Assembly (NCBI GenBank): GCA_023213315.1
Contig: JAKCPI010003277.1
Coordinates: forward strand, 1 to 64,000
DNA: 64,000 bases
Direction: 5' to 3'
DNA from: Euborellia annulipes
Taxonomy: Eukaryota; Arthropoda; Insecta; Dermaptera; Anisolabididae
Shown here: positions 52,832-62,605 of the stretch, one piece after another
Numbering within the stretch: position 1 is the stretch's first letter
Layout of the letters: each line of letters starts with the position of its first letter
Position numbers and translations under genes: made by a program
The notes under the pieces: generated by a model
Told to the model about the DNA's origin: nothing
Database searches by the model: none
What the model saw: only the letters and a program-made list of their open reading frames with translations

Positions 52832-53885
52832 GGGCCGGTTGCTTCATCCTGGGTGAGTTTGTTAGCCCCGGGCTAAATGGCTTTTTTTTGTAATGCAGAA
52901 ACCCTCTTCCGGGGGAACAAATCATGTTCTGTTTGTGAAGTTTGCAACTCCATTAAGGCATCTTATAAAAATTATTAAAAATAAAAATTGATATTATCAC
53001 CCATAATTTAAATAAATATTATTAATATACATTTAAATATAAGAATTTAATTTTTTTTTGCTAAAATTTGAAAATTTTAAAAAAATAAACAAGATTTATT
53101 AGTTTTCACATAACAATTAGTCAATTGTTCCAATCTTCACAACTATTTTGACAAATTGCCAGCTGTGTGGCTCAAATAAAGATAATTTCAAAAAGAAATA
53201 TATCTTTTATTTTCACCTGACAAGAAGTAATATCAACTGAAAATATTCATATAAATATTTAATATCAATTTGCATTCAATTTGAAAACAAATAGTTTTAT
53301 TAACAAGACATGTGCAATGCCTTAGATGAAGTTAGGAGAATATTCAACAACTTGCAATATATCCTGGATATACGAGTATAATCCTGATTGACATAAAATG
53401 AATAATAACAAAAAAACGGTAGATTCCATATTGCATTTATATTATTTTTTACATTTATATTGGTGAAGTTAGGATGCTTGAGTTCATAATACATGTTCGT
53501 ACGTGTCAACCCAGGGCTAAGTCTTAGCCCCACCTTTGGGTCTGGGCTAACTTTAGCCCGGACCTTGGCTCCAATTCCCCATATATCTATATGAAATTAC
53601 TCAAAAGTGAGGTTAACTCAGGGCTAAATATGGCGACGAGATCTGATGCAAGCGGGCCCTAGCCTATAACATATTTTATAAAATATACAACATTTCATCA
53701 TTTTATTGATAAAATAAGTAGAATATAAAGTAAAGTAACAAATATATGTACTTCTAGAATACTTCTTTTAGCAATAAAATGATGAAATATCGTATATTTT
53801 ACTATAAAAATAAAACTGAAGTGGGTTTCTGCACTACAAAAAAAGTCGGGGCTAACAAGCTCACCCAGGATGAAGCAACCGGCCC
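52832..53885. mobile_element. Harbinger-like MITE, 1.05 kb
   Basis: Long inverted ends GGGCCGGTTGCTTCATCCTG...GTTAGCCCCGG / CGGGGCTAACAAGCTCACCCAGG...GGCCC, with the 3-bp duplication TAA (52829-52831, 53886-53888) typical of PIF/Harbinger. The interior (53510-53670) has further GGGCTAA...TTAGCCC inverted motifs and a second GGGCCCTAG end-like site near 53655, suggesting an internal or nested partner. No transposase. Confidence 0.85.
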
Positions 53886-53889
53886 TAAG

Positions 53890-54510
53890 ACATTTCCTAA
53901 TGCCAAAGGATGATGTTAAATATTTTATCTACCTTCTCTTTTCTAAGATGCTTTTAGAGAGATGATAAACCCTTTTAAATAGAAGGTAGATAAATATGTG
54001 AAAAGGTCAAAGCAAACTAAGCATTTCATTCCTAAACGACATGTTAAAAAAAAAGGTAGGGAAGGGAATAAGAATTTTAAAAAATTTGGAAAAAATCTAT
54101 TCATATATAATTATAAATATATTTTTATTAAGATAAAATATTTTTATTTCCCCCAATAGTTGAGTTCATCCGTCATTACCTTACCCTTTTGAAATAATAT
54201 AATTTTCAATATCATCCTCTTTTTAATTAGTGAAAAAAAGAAAGTTTATTTTAGCTTATTTATGTTGATCTCTGCTCGTCTAGAAAATCCAAAAAATTAA
54301 TATAAGGATTTAAATATTAAATATTCCTATTGAATATACTGTGCATTAAAATAACATTGCTTAAAATATTTGGCATTCCCCCGATTAATAGAGCTGCCAA
54401 TTAGTCCGAAGGGTTGCTCGAGGAGGGCTGATCATAAGGGTTCTCTCCCCACTCTCAGCTTTTAAACATTGATTTTTTGAAGAGATTAAAAAATTGTCAA
54501 CTTTAAAAAA
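53890..54510. other. AT-rich stretch, nothing recognised
   Basis: No supported feature. Confidence 0.4.
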
Positions 54511-54514
54511 AAAA

Positions 54515-55174
54515 TCTGGTGTGACTGGCGCACAGCACACAACTTTCTCTTACCTTCGGTAATCGAAAGTTGTGTTCTGTGCTTGTCACACCAGATTTTT
54601 TGTGTCGACATGTATTTAGTTTCCGACAGTACGGTACATTCGATTTTCAAGATGTAAAATTTATAAGTATGGGAAAATATTTATATTTTGTTACCATGGC
54701 AACCATTTCTCCTATCTATTCTATGTAGTACAAGAGTAAAGTGGTCTTCAAAAGATTTCAATCACAAAATAAGAATATACATTTTAAAGAGAATCTAAAA
54801 AATAATTAATTTTTGAATTTAAAAAAAAATCGTTGGAGCAAATTTAGAGAAAATCGAAAAAAACTGAAAAAATGAATCAGTAAAGTACTAGTACTCTTTG
54901 GTCGATTTTGTTAAAAAGCTTCGTGTCACGTCCCATGGGGGTGCCTAACTTAAATATAAAATTTCAACCTCCTAGCTCTTTTCGTTCTTGAGATATTTTG
55001 TTCACAGACACACACACACACAGACAGACCATGTCGCGAAAACCACTTTTTTGGATTCAGGGGACCTCAAAACGTGAAGATCCATCAAAATCTCGACATC
55101 GAATTTTTGACATGAATCCAATACTTTTTCTCTATATATATATTACATATATACATAGGTAAGAGAAAGTAAAA
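54515..55174 (+). mobile_element. HP element, full-length (left arm of inverted pair)
   Basis: Hairpin 54515-54600, X-box 54690-54703, AAGTACTAGTACTC, CA/CAGACAGACC tract 55007-55030, 3' end 55174. Pairs tail-to-tail with the copy at 55291. Confidence 0.93.
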
Positions 55175-55290
55175 AAAAAAAAAAATTTTACGAAGACTAA
55201 CTTTTCCATCAAGTAAAGGAAGGTGATTTTTTTAAGATAATTCCTCAAAACCATTTGCATTGTAATTGGCTCTTACGAAATATGAATACT

Positions 55291-56000
55291 TTTTACTTTC
55301 TCTTACCTATGTATATATGTAATATATATATAGAGAGAAAGTATTGGATTCATGTCAAAAATTCGATGTCGAGATTTTGATGGATCTTCACGTTTTGAGG
55401 TCCCCTGAATCCAAAAAAGTGGTTTTTGCGACATGGTCTGTCTGTGTGTGTGTCTCTGTGTGTGTGTCTGTGTGTGTGTGTGTCTGTCTGTGTGTGTGTG
55501 TGTCTGTGAACAAAATATCTCAAGAACGAAAAGAGCTAGGAGGTTGAAATTTTATATTTAAGTTAGACACCCCATGGGACGTGACACGAAGCTTTTGAAC
55601 AAAATCGACCAAAAAGTACTAGTACTTTACTGATGCACTTTTTCAGTTTTTTTCGATTTTCTCAAAATTTGCTCCAACGATTTTTTTTTTTTAATTCATA
55701 TATCAACTATTTTTTAGTTGCTCTTTAAAATGTATATTCTCATTTTGTGATTGAAATCTTCTGAAGACCACTTTACTCTTGTTCTCCATAGAAAAGATAG
55801 GAGAAATGGTTGCCATGGTAACAAAATATAAACATTTTGCCATACTTATAAATTTTACATCTTGAAAATCGAATGTACCATACTGTCGGAAACTAAATAC
55901 ATGTCGACACAAAAAATCTGGTGTGACAAGCACAGTACACAACTTTCGATTACCGAAGGTAAGAGAAAGTTGTGTGCTGTGCGCCAGTCACACCAGATTT
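55291..56000 (-). mobile_element. HP element, full-length (right arm of inverted pair)
   Basis: Starts ACTTTCTCTTACC, GT/CT tract 55435-55508, AGTACTAGTACTTTA, X-box GTTGCCATGGTAAC 55809-55822, hairpin to CACCAGATT at 56000. Only 116 bp separate it from its inverted partner. Confidence 0.93.
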
Positions 56001-56009
56001 TTTTTTTAC

Positions 56010-57180
56010 TTTTGGAAAAATTTATTATTAAAATAAAATTAACATATTTGTGATCATTCATAAAGAATACCTCTCCTAATTTTAAATGAGAATAAAATTC
56101 TAAAAGTATTTTAGATTCTTTTTCTCACTACAAGAGAAAGATTCTCATGGTTTTTTTCACTGTTTTCTTCCCACCTTAAAAGGTTTTGTTATTTCTTTCT
56201 CTCTCTTTAAAAAGCATTCCATCGTCATTTATTTGCCTTACTTTTCGCTTCTTAGTCTCTTAAATTGGATCTCACAATTGTCAAACAAAAACAACGTTCT
56301 TAATTTTATTAAATTATAGCCGGGTATTTAAGAATCTAAGATTCATTCACCCATGAAATTTTTTTTTTAATTTATAACATTTTAAAATAAAACAAGTCTT
56401 TAGAAATACATAGGATTCGCTGACACACCAAAATAACATGAGTAAAATACTAGTATTCGAAGTTTCTCATAGACAAACGTAGTTTGTTTTGTAACCGGGA
56501 AAAAGTAGGTCTATATATAAAATTTAAAATTTGAAAAAAAAAAAAAAAAATCATTAGAGCCGTTTTCGAGAACTGATATGCTTACATATAAATATATAAG
56601 CAAACGTACATTGCTTGTTTAATAGTATAAGATAAGACTATATTAATTAAAGAAAAGAAAATTTAACATAAACTCTCAAAACAAAATTTTACAAACAATA
56701 AGAATTGTCCCAAAGAAATTTTTAAGAAATAGGGGCACACGATTTTATTTGTGATGTTTATATTTGTACTTTTCACTTTTAAAATAAATAAATATATTTA
56801 CAATAGTTATATGTGATTAATAAATAATTCATTAATTTCATTCAGTTAAATTTTATAAATTAATATTTTTTCATTGATTAGGCAATTTTCCCATTAAAAT
56901 GAGTCAATATTAATACGCGGTGATTCATTCAAATTCTCACGACCTTTGCAGAAAAAAACCTGACTTAATTACAATAGCTTGCGTTTTTCTTTTTTTCTTT
57001 GTATAACAAGTCAGAAAACAATGTTATGTTCAAAAAAAAAAAAAAAACAGCTGACTGTATTGACTGACTTGAATTGAGCAACCAAAGATGAATGCATGAA
57101 CAGCTGGTTGCCTATATTTAATTGGCTCTACAATTAAAAAGTTCAAAATAGACTCAGCATCTTATTTTATAATTTGGTCT
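56010..57180. other. AT-rich stretch, nothing recognised
   Basis: 56430-56600 has a 'GTTTCTCATAG...TAGAGCCGTTTTCGAGAACT...' style also seen near 15050 and 20135 (possible old retrotransposon 3' end). No gene. Confidence 0.35.
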
Positions 57181-57186
57181 TTTATG

Positions 57187-57230
57187 GATCTCTATATATA
57201 TTTCATATATACGTGAAGAGAAATTAAAAA
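57187..57230 (+). mobile_element. HP element 3'-end stub
   Basis: ATCTCTATATATATTTCATATATACGTGAAGAGAAATTAAAA is an HP 3' stem-loop in plus orientation with no body, directly before the next copy; a tandem relic. Confidence 0.6.
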
Positions 57231-57499
57231 AAAAAATGGTGTGACTGGTCGCACAGCACACAACTATCTCTTTCACTTCGGTAAGAGAAAGTTGTGTTCT
57301 GTGCTTGTCACACCAGATTTTTTGTGTCAACATTTATTGTGTTTCCAGCAGTATTTGAATTTCAAGATGTAAAATTTATAAGTATGGAAAAATATTTATA
57401 TTTTGTTACCTTCGCAACCATTTCTCCTATCTTACCTATGGAGTACAAGAGTAAAGTGGTCTTCAGAAGATTTCATTGTCAAAATGAGAATATACATTT

Positions 57500-57578
57500 A
57501 AAAAAAAATGAGTTTTTTGGCATGGCTTTAGGTCGAAAGCCAAATAAATGAAAAAAAAAAAAAAAAAAAAAAAAAAAG
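57500..57578 (+). mobile_element. short poly-A retroposed fragment
   Basis: GAGTTTTTTGGCATGGC, TTTAGGTCGAAAGCC, then AAATAAATG and a ~37-base poly-A. Bounded by AATATACATTT at 57489-57499 and 57579-57589. AATAAA close before the poly-A is consistent with the 3' end of a polyadenylated transcript; source gene unknown. Confidence 0.55.
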
Positions 57579-57590
57579 AATATACATTTT

Positions 57591-57862
57591 TTTTTTTTTT
57601 TTTTTAAACATTCACACTTTTTTCTCATTCACACTCACACTCACACACACATTCACACTGTCTTTTCGGCAGCTCAGGCCATATAAGACATTTACGATAT
57701 CCGTTATTTATGAATTTATATATATAGGGGTCCAGGCATTTTTATTTAAGCCATCTGGTATCCAGATGGCTTAAATAAAATCATCGGACTGCCTGGGGTC
57801 CGAACCCGCGACGTTTGGTATATGAGGTTAGCACGCTAACCTCTACGCCATGCCCCGAGGGC
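57591..57862 (-). repeat. SINE-alpha, full-length with target duplication
   Basis: 12-bp duplication AATATACATTTT (57579-57590, 57863-57874). Poly-T, TTCACACTGTCTTTTCGGC, GGGGTCCAGGCATT, GCCATCTGGTATCCAGATGGC, GGTCCGAACCCGCGACG, TTAGCACGCTAACCTCTACGCC. Nearly identical to the copy at 34240, so recent. Confidence 0.95.
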
Positions 57863-58302
57863 AATATACATTTTAAAGAGCAACTAAAAAATAATTGATT
57901 TTTGAATTTTAATCAATTGAATAATCGTTGGAGCAAATCTTGAGAAAATCGAAGAAAAAAAAAAACTGAAAAAGTACATCAGTAAAGTACTAGTACTTTT
58001 TGGCCGATTTTGTTTAAAAGCTTATTTTCACCCCCCAGGGAGGTGTCTAACTTAAATATAAAATTTCAGCGTAATAGACCATGACGCGAAAATCTCTTTT
58101 TTGGATTCAGGGGACCTCCCTCAAAATCTCAACATCGAATTTTTGACATGAATCCAATACTTTCTCTCTCTCTTTATTAACAAATATATAGAGGTAAGAA
58201 AAAGTAAAAATATCGATTTCATTTATAGATTCAAATTGAGAATTATCAAAAATGTTAATTATTGTAATGCAATTTGGAATAAGAAATCTTCTTTTATAAA
58301 GA

Positions 58303-58411
58303 TTATATGGACCCTGTTATGCAATGGTGTGTCAAAGACCAAAAAATTCGATTTTCTCAAAACTCGGTGTTTGGTCTTTGACACACCATTGCTTAACAGG
58401 GTCCATATATA
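58303..58411. repeat. foldback element (near-perfect palindrome)
   Basis: Arms about 58304-58343 and 58370-58411 (TATATGGACCCTGTTATGC... / ...GCTTAACAGGGTCCATATA) enclose a ~26-base loop. TA flanks suggest a Tc1/mariner-type TA target, but ends are not certain. A transcript would form a ~40-bp hairpin. Confidence 0.8.
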
Positions 58412-58620
58412 CTCCAAGATTAAATGTTTAGAATCCACTTGAGAATTTTTTCCTCGAGAAAAATATCACACCTTTACAAACACACACCTTTAAATTTTAA
58501 TTTAACATTAATATGTCAAATGTGTTTCGTGTAACATATATAGACCCTTTTAAGTTTTAGATAAGAAGTTTAGATCATTGGTAAGATCAAGAATTTTTTT
58601 TTTTACAAATTAAATATGAA
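58412..58620. other. AT-rich spacer, nothing recognised
   Basis: No supported feature. Confidence 0.4.
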
Positions 58621-58622
58621 TA

Positions 58623-58844
58623 TTAGTATAGGCGGCCTTGATGAGCACGTTTCTCACAATCAGCATGCCGGTCTTTGACCGGCTTGGTGTTTCGTTGAAT
58701 GACTGCCATTGGCATGCGAAGCATAATCGTGCGTAAACGACTAGTGGGGGACAGAACTAAGGGGATCTCCCCTGATAGAACAAAGAACTTGTCCCGTATG
58801 GGATTAGGATTTGGATTGTCAATGGGATCTCCCATTACACTTCC
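58623..58844 (-). CDS. candidate coding exon (hypothetical)
   Basis: Minus strand: TTCAGTTTCAG acceptor just above 58844, then codons SVMGDPIDNPNPNPIRD..., ...LRTIMLRMPMAVIQRN..., ...CEKRAHQGRLY and TAA (58623-58625). An ATG lies at 58833-58835. About 72 codons at ~47% GC with balanced composition and little antisense rival (a 34-codon plus frame). A donor-like T|GTGAGA lies inside (codons GAT TGT GAG). It could be a 70-residue complete small protein, a terminal exon, or an internal exon if that donor is used. No family recognised. Confidence 0.45.
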   Translation of the reverse strand, partial: GSVMGDPIDNPNPNPIRDKFFVLSGEIPLVLSPTSRLRTIMLRMPMAVIQRNTKPVKDRHADCEKRAHQGRLY

Positions 58845-59055
58845 TGAAACTGAACTCTATTAAAAAGGAAACGATAGTAAGAGGAGGAAGTTGTGACAAA
58901 GTTTTAAATTATTGTGAAATAATAATAGATTATTAGCCAATAATTTCAAAATTGATGGTTCTATCAAGACCAACAAAATATATTGATAATATTTATAATC
59001 AGAAAAATTAGTTTTGAATAAATAAAATTTAAAATCTAATTAACGAAATATTTCA

Positions 59056-59197
59056 TTTAAGATAACAAATTTGCGAGATAAGTTCGTGTTTGATAGGGCA
59101 AAAAATGCGCCCTCTGGAGTCGAACCATGAACCTCACGCATTGCCCTATCATTGCCCTATCAAACACGAATTTAACTTGCAAATTTGTTATCTTAAA
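59056..59197. repeat. foldback element with tRNA-like centre
   Basis: Arms 59056-59102 and 59152-59197 (TTTAAGATAACAAATTTGC...TTTGATAGGGCAA and its complement). The loop contains CCCTCTGGAGTCGAACCATGA, resembling a tRNA T-arm region, and a duplicated TTGCCCTATC at its right edge. Confidence 0.7.
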
Positions 59198-59329
59198 CGA
59201 TATATTGACTGGCTTATTTACATTAAGTTCCATCTCTTTTCAAACAAAGCTCTACCTAGGAAATATTTCATATTACATTTTGTCAATAATAAAACTACAA
59301 TGGAGCTAATTAATGTAAAGTTAATTAAT

Positions 59330-59573
59330 TAATCTTTCCTATGAAGTTCAAGAGTAAAGTGTGCTTCAAACAATTTTGAGGACAAAATGAGAATGTACTA
59401 AAATTGAACACTGACACACAGACAGACAAACCATGTCGCGAAAACCATTTTTTAAATTCAGGGGACCTCAAAACGTGTATATCCATCAAAATATCGACAT
59501 CGAATTTTTGACATGAATCCAATACTTTCTCTCTCTATTTATTAACATATATAGAGGTAAGAGAAAGTAAAAA
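59330..59573 (+). mobile_element. HP element, internally deleted
   Basis: AAGAGTAAAGTGTGCTTC...AAAATGAGAATGTAC joins directly to AAATTGAACACTGACACAC, skipping the middle; 3' part and end present. Confidence 0.85.
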
Positions 59574-59622
59574 GTAGGAGACCTACCAATCTGATTCTAA
59601 TTACTTTCCTTTTAAAATTTAG

Positions 59623-59792
59623 AATGTGACGAACCTCCAGAAGTAATTATCCTTCATCAGACCCGACCGTACGATGATCCAATATGTTCATTTTTTTTTT
59701 TCTGTCAAATCAACCAACTAATTATCATGAGTTACGTTTTCTATTATTGGAATTTTCATTCGATAGAGGTTGACTTCCTCTCGTTTTATTGA
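59623..59792 (+). CDS. candidate exon (hypothetical)
   Basis: Acceptor TTACTTTCCTTTTAAAATTTAG ends at 59622; two bases then 55 codons to TGA at 59790 (CDEPPEVIILHQTRPYDDPICS, then a Phe run from poly-T). The first ~22 residues are protein-like; after the poly-T the frame looks random, so a real exon may end earlier. No domain recognised. Confidence 0.25.
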
Positions 59793-59794
59793 TC

Positions 59795-60340
59795 TAATCG
59801 GTGAACAGTCACTTCTCACATCGGAATCATTAGTTACCATTAGATATCACATAAGAAAATTTGAATGATGGAATAAAAAATCTAAGTAGTTATAACATTT
59901 TTCTTTGATGGGCTATAAATGCCCAAATTACAAAAAATAAATCATTTGATTAATTTTATGGATCATTAATTAAATATTCTTGACAAAAATATTTGATATA
60001 TCTACTAGTACAGACTCCCCAGGGCAATCATCAGCAAATTTTATTTTAATTGGATATATCATTTTTTAACCTCACAGAGACAAGCAAAGCAAGAAATTCT
60101 TTAAGTGGTCATTTATTTTCTTTATTATAGGCTTTTAATGATAATAATACTGTGTTGAAGAAAGAAAATATAGCTCTAGTTCAAGCCAGCGTCATCCCGA
60201 GGGATTTTTTTCCACGAAAGTAAATGATTGAATAAATAATACAACTCTCAACCAAAAACGGAACTCGAAGACAAATCTTAATTAAACAATAAATGGGGAA
60301 TAATTTACTCTTTTTTTTCTTTCCATTGTCAGTCATCAAT
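59795..60340. other. AT-rich stretch, nothing recognised
   Basis: No supported feature. Confidence 0.4.
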
Positions 60341-60359
60341 CGCAACTCATTGTCTTCTT

Positions 60360-60556
60360 CTTGCAGTGCGGAATCAGCGGATTGGGATTTTTACGACCGG
60401 AAGAAATAGAACAGGCTGGTCGGTCGCACGGACTGACGCCTATTGAAAATATAGAAAGAAGGGACAGATATATAAAGAACAAAAGGACTGTCAGTCCCAG
60501 CTCGGGTAGCTCGTGGTCGCCATCCACGTACCCACAAGATGTGGGCCCCTGAACAT
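60360..60556 (+). repeat. GC-rich retroposed repeat (copy 2)
   Basis: TTACGACCGGAAGAAATAG, GCACGGACTGACGCC, GTCAGTCCCAGCTCGGG, CATCCACGTACCCACAAGATG, GTGGGCCCCTGA: the same order as 4310-4472 with ~15% differences. No flanking duplication seen. Confidence 0.65.
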
Positions 60557-60559
60557 AAC

Positions 60560-61640
60560 AACTACCATCATTATTATGCAATTATTTATCAAGTTTTATT
60601 TAAATAAGCGTGAAAGTCCAAGTGTCAAGCGGAAGCCTACTTTAGAATAATTTTTTGGACACCAATTATTATTAGCATTAACCTAATTGGAAGATAATTA
60701 AACATCTCATTTTTTTTTGGACTGATTTCCAAATAACTGCTGTCATTTTGTATCAACGCTCAATTATTGCTGAGTTAGGGAGATTATTTTTTAACGGGTC
60801 GTTACTTCTTAGGTCAGTGTACACAAACTCGTTTAATTAAGACGAGATCAATTTTTTCGAGGTTAAGGTCCTTTCTCCTTTTAAGCAAATTTAATGCAAA
60901 AATCAAAAACTATTTTATTTTTACCACGTATAAAAGTTTAGGCTCTTACAAAAAAATTATTATTATAATTTTAACTATAATATGGTGAAACATAAGGGAG
61001 TTTATTGTCTACCAGTTGATTTGATAATTCACTCTAAAGCTGGAAAATTTAAGTAGCAATTTTTTTTGGTTTTGATTATTTTCCTCTTTTGTTAGTTATA
61101 TAAAATTTCTTTACACTAACCCTCCCCCCTCAAATTCCTTGATCTCACATTGTTAAACAATATCAACATTAACCACTAGATCAAGGAGCAAGGACAAATT
61201 TATAATCTAAAAAATAAATTAATAATTAAAAAATAAATCATTTCATGAACATATTAATGAAATCAACTTTCTTTTATTTTTTCATGAACTTTTTTATGTA
61301 CTCAGGCCTTGAGATTATTTTCCAACAAGTAAATATTGGATCCTTATCGAACCCGGAACAATAAAACATGTTTGTAAATATTAAACTAAAATATTGTTTT
61401 TGTCATGTTTAACATTTAAAAAATTCTCATAGACCGGAGATAAAGTTTTTTTTTTTTGCCAATATTTCAAAAGTAAATTTTTGACCAATGAATTAATTAT
61501 TCATCATTAATCAGTCATTCACTCTCTGTTCATGGTATGATAATAATAAAATTTGTGGCATTATCATGATTAAGATACGTACGATTCTGTATGTCCAATA
61601 TAACTTGGCGAAAATTATATATATTTTAAGACATTAACCT
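60560..61640. other. AT-rich stretch, nothing recognised
   Basis: No supported feature. Confidence 0.4.
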
Positions 61641-61644
61641 GGCC

Positions 61645-61721
61645 CTGAGGATGGTCCCATATGTGACCGAAACATCGGCCCTGGTTTATTAATAAATTGA
61701 AATATAACTAGCTGCTTGCTC
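61645..61721 (+). repeat. Penelope/hammerhead-type tail
   Basis: CCTGAGGATGGTCCCATATGTGACCGAAACATCGGCCC, then AATAAATTGAAATATAACTAGC. Stem II GGTC/GACC intact; CUGAUGA has an inserted GG. Same subfamily as 49335. Confidence 0.55.
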
Positions 61722-61724
61722 ATT

Positions 61725-62300
61725 CATTCTTCCTAATTGATTATCAACACTCAACTATATATACCTCCTTGAAATGAATTATTATAATTGTATGCTCTAT
61801 AATTTTTATTCTCTACCCTTCGATTGTTAATTTGACTGAAAAGAAGATACAATATTCCTAAAATGAAAAAATAATTTGTCAAAAAAAAAAAAAATATTAA
61901 ATAGCAATTTAACTCTATTTTACTCAAATAAATTTTAGCAAATAAGTATTGATTTGATGCAGAATTTGACCCTTTACCAATCTACAGAATATCACTCTTG
62001 TCTAATTAAAGTTATTTTTTTAGAAGACATAATTTCGGAGTTATTTAAGAGAAACTAAAAAAAGACCGAAATTTTGCGACTTTTTTAAGATAGCGATTGA
62101 AATTCGTTTCGGAATGAGGGTAAACTTGTTGGAAACAATTTTCACCATTACTCTAATTATTTCCAATTGAACAATGTTTTATAATAAAAAAGCACGGGGG
62201 AAAAGGAGGGAGTAATTAAATACTCTTTGTTTGTATCTGCTCTTGTTCTGCATACACATACATATAGGGTAATTATTGACGTGCTGTTAATTTCTATGCG
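61725..62300. other. AT-rich stretch, nothing recognised
   Basis: No supported feature. Confidence 0.4.
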
Positions 62301-62308
62301 TTGTGTAT

Positions 62309-62545
62309 TTATTTGAAATACAGCAGGGTATGTTTGATAATGATCCCTTTGATAGCATCTAGTTTATTATCTGTTTGTTTGGCAAATGCTTGACCCCCAG
62401 AAACCTTTGGCGATTGATCAAGCTGATTGCTGATTAGATAGATCTCTGAATGAGGAGAAAGGTATGGCAATGGGACACACCCAGGCGGGTGGATGCGGCA
62501 CGCCTCTCTCATCTCTCTTTCTGTCTCTCGTTCTTTGTGGTCCAT
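62309..62545 (-). CDS. candidate coding exon / small ORF (hypothetical)
   Basis: Minus-strand ATG at 62545 opens 78 codons to TAA at 62309: MDHKERETEREMREACRI..., ...LSPHSEIYLISNQL..., ...SGGQAFAKQTDNKLDAI. Composition is charged and balanced, GC ~45%. AATAAA overlaps the stop region. Rival reading: plus strand from ATG 62464 gives 47 residues with a hydrophobic, signal-peptide-like start (SLFLSLVLCGPSEV) ending at TAG near 62604, and includes an AG|GTGTAT pair after a pyrimidine tract at 62550. Strand and splicing are unresolved. No family recognised. Confidence 0.4.
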   Translation of the reverse strand: MDHKERETEREMREACRIHPPGCVPLPYLSPHSEIYLISNQLDQSPKVSGGQAFAKQTDNKLDAIKGIIIKHTLLYFK

Positions 62546-62605
62546 CCGAGGTGTATTTCTACGATCCGAGACTTGAGAAATTTATCACTCTAAACATTCC
62601 ATAGA

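Larger units (their letters stand above)
57236..58209 (+). mobile_element. HP element with two retroposed insertions
   Basis: Hairpin 57236-57318, X-box variant GTTACCTTCGCAAC 57405-57418. It is interrupted at AATATACATTT (57489) by a short poly-A insertion and a SINE, and resumes at 57863 with AATATACATTTTAAAGAGC. The CA tract and surrounding segment are lost near 58075. 3' end AGAAAAAGTAAAA. Confidence 0.88.
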
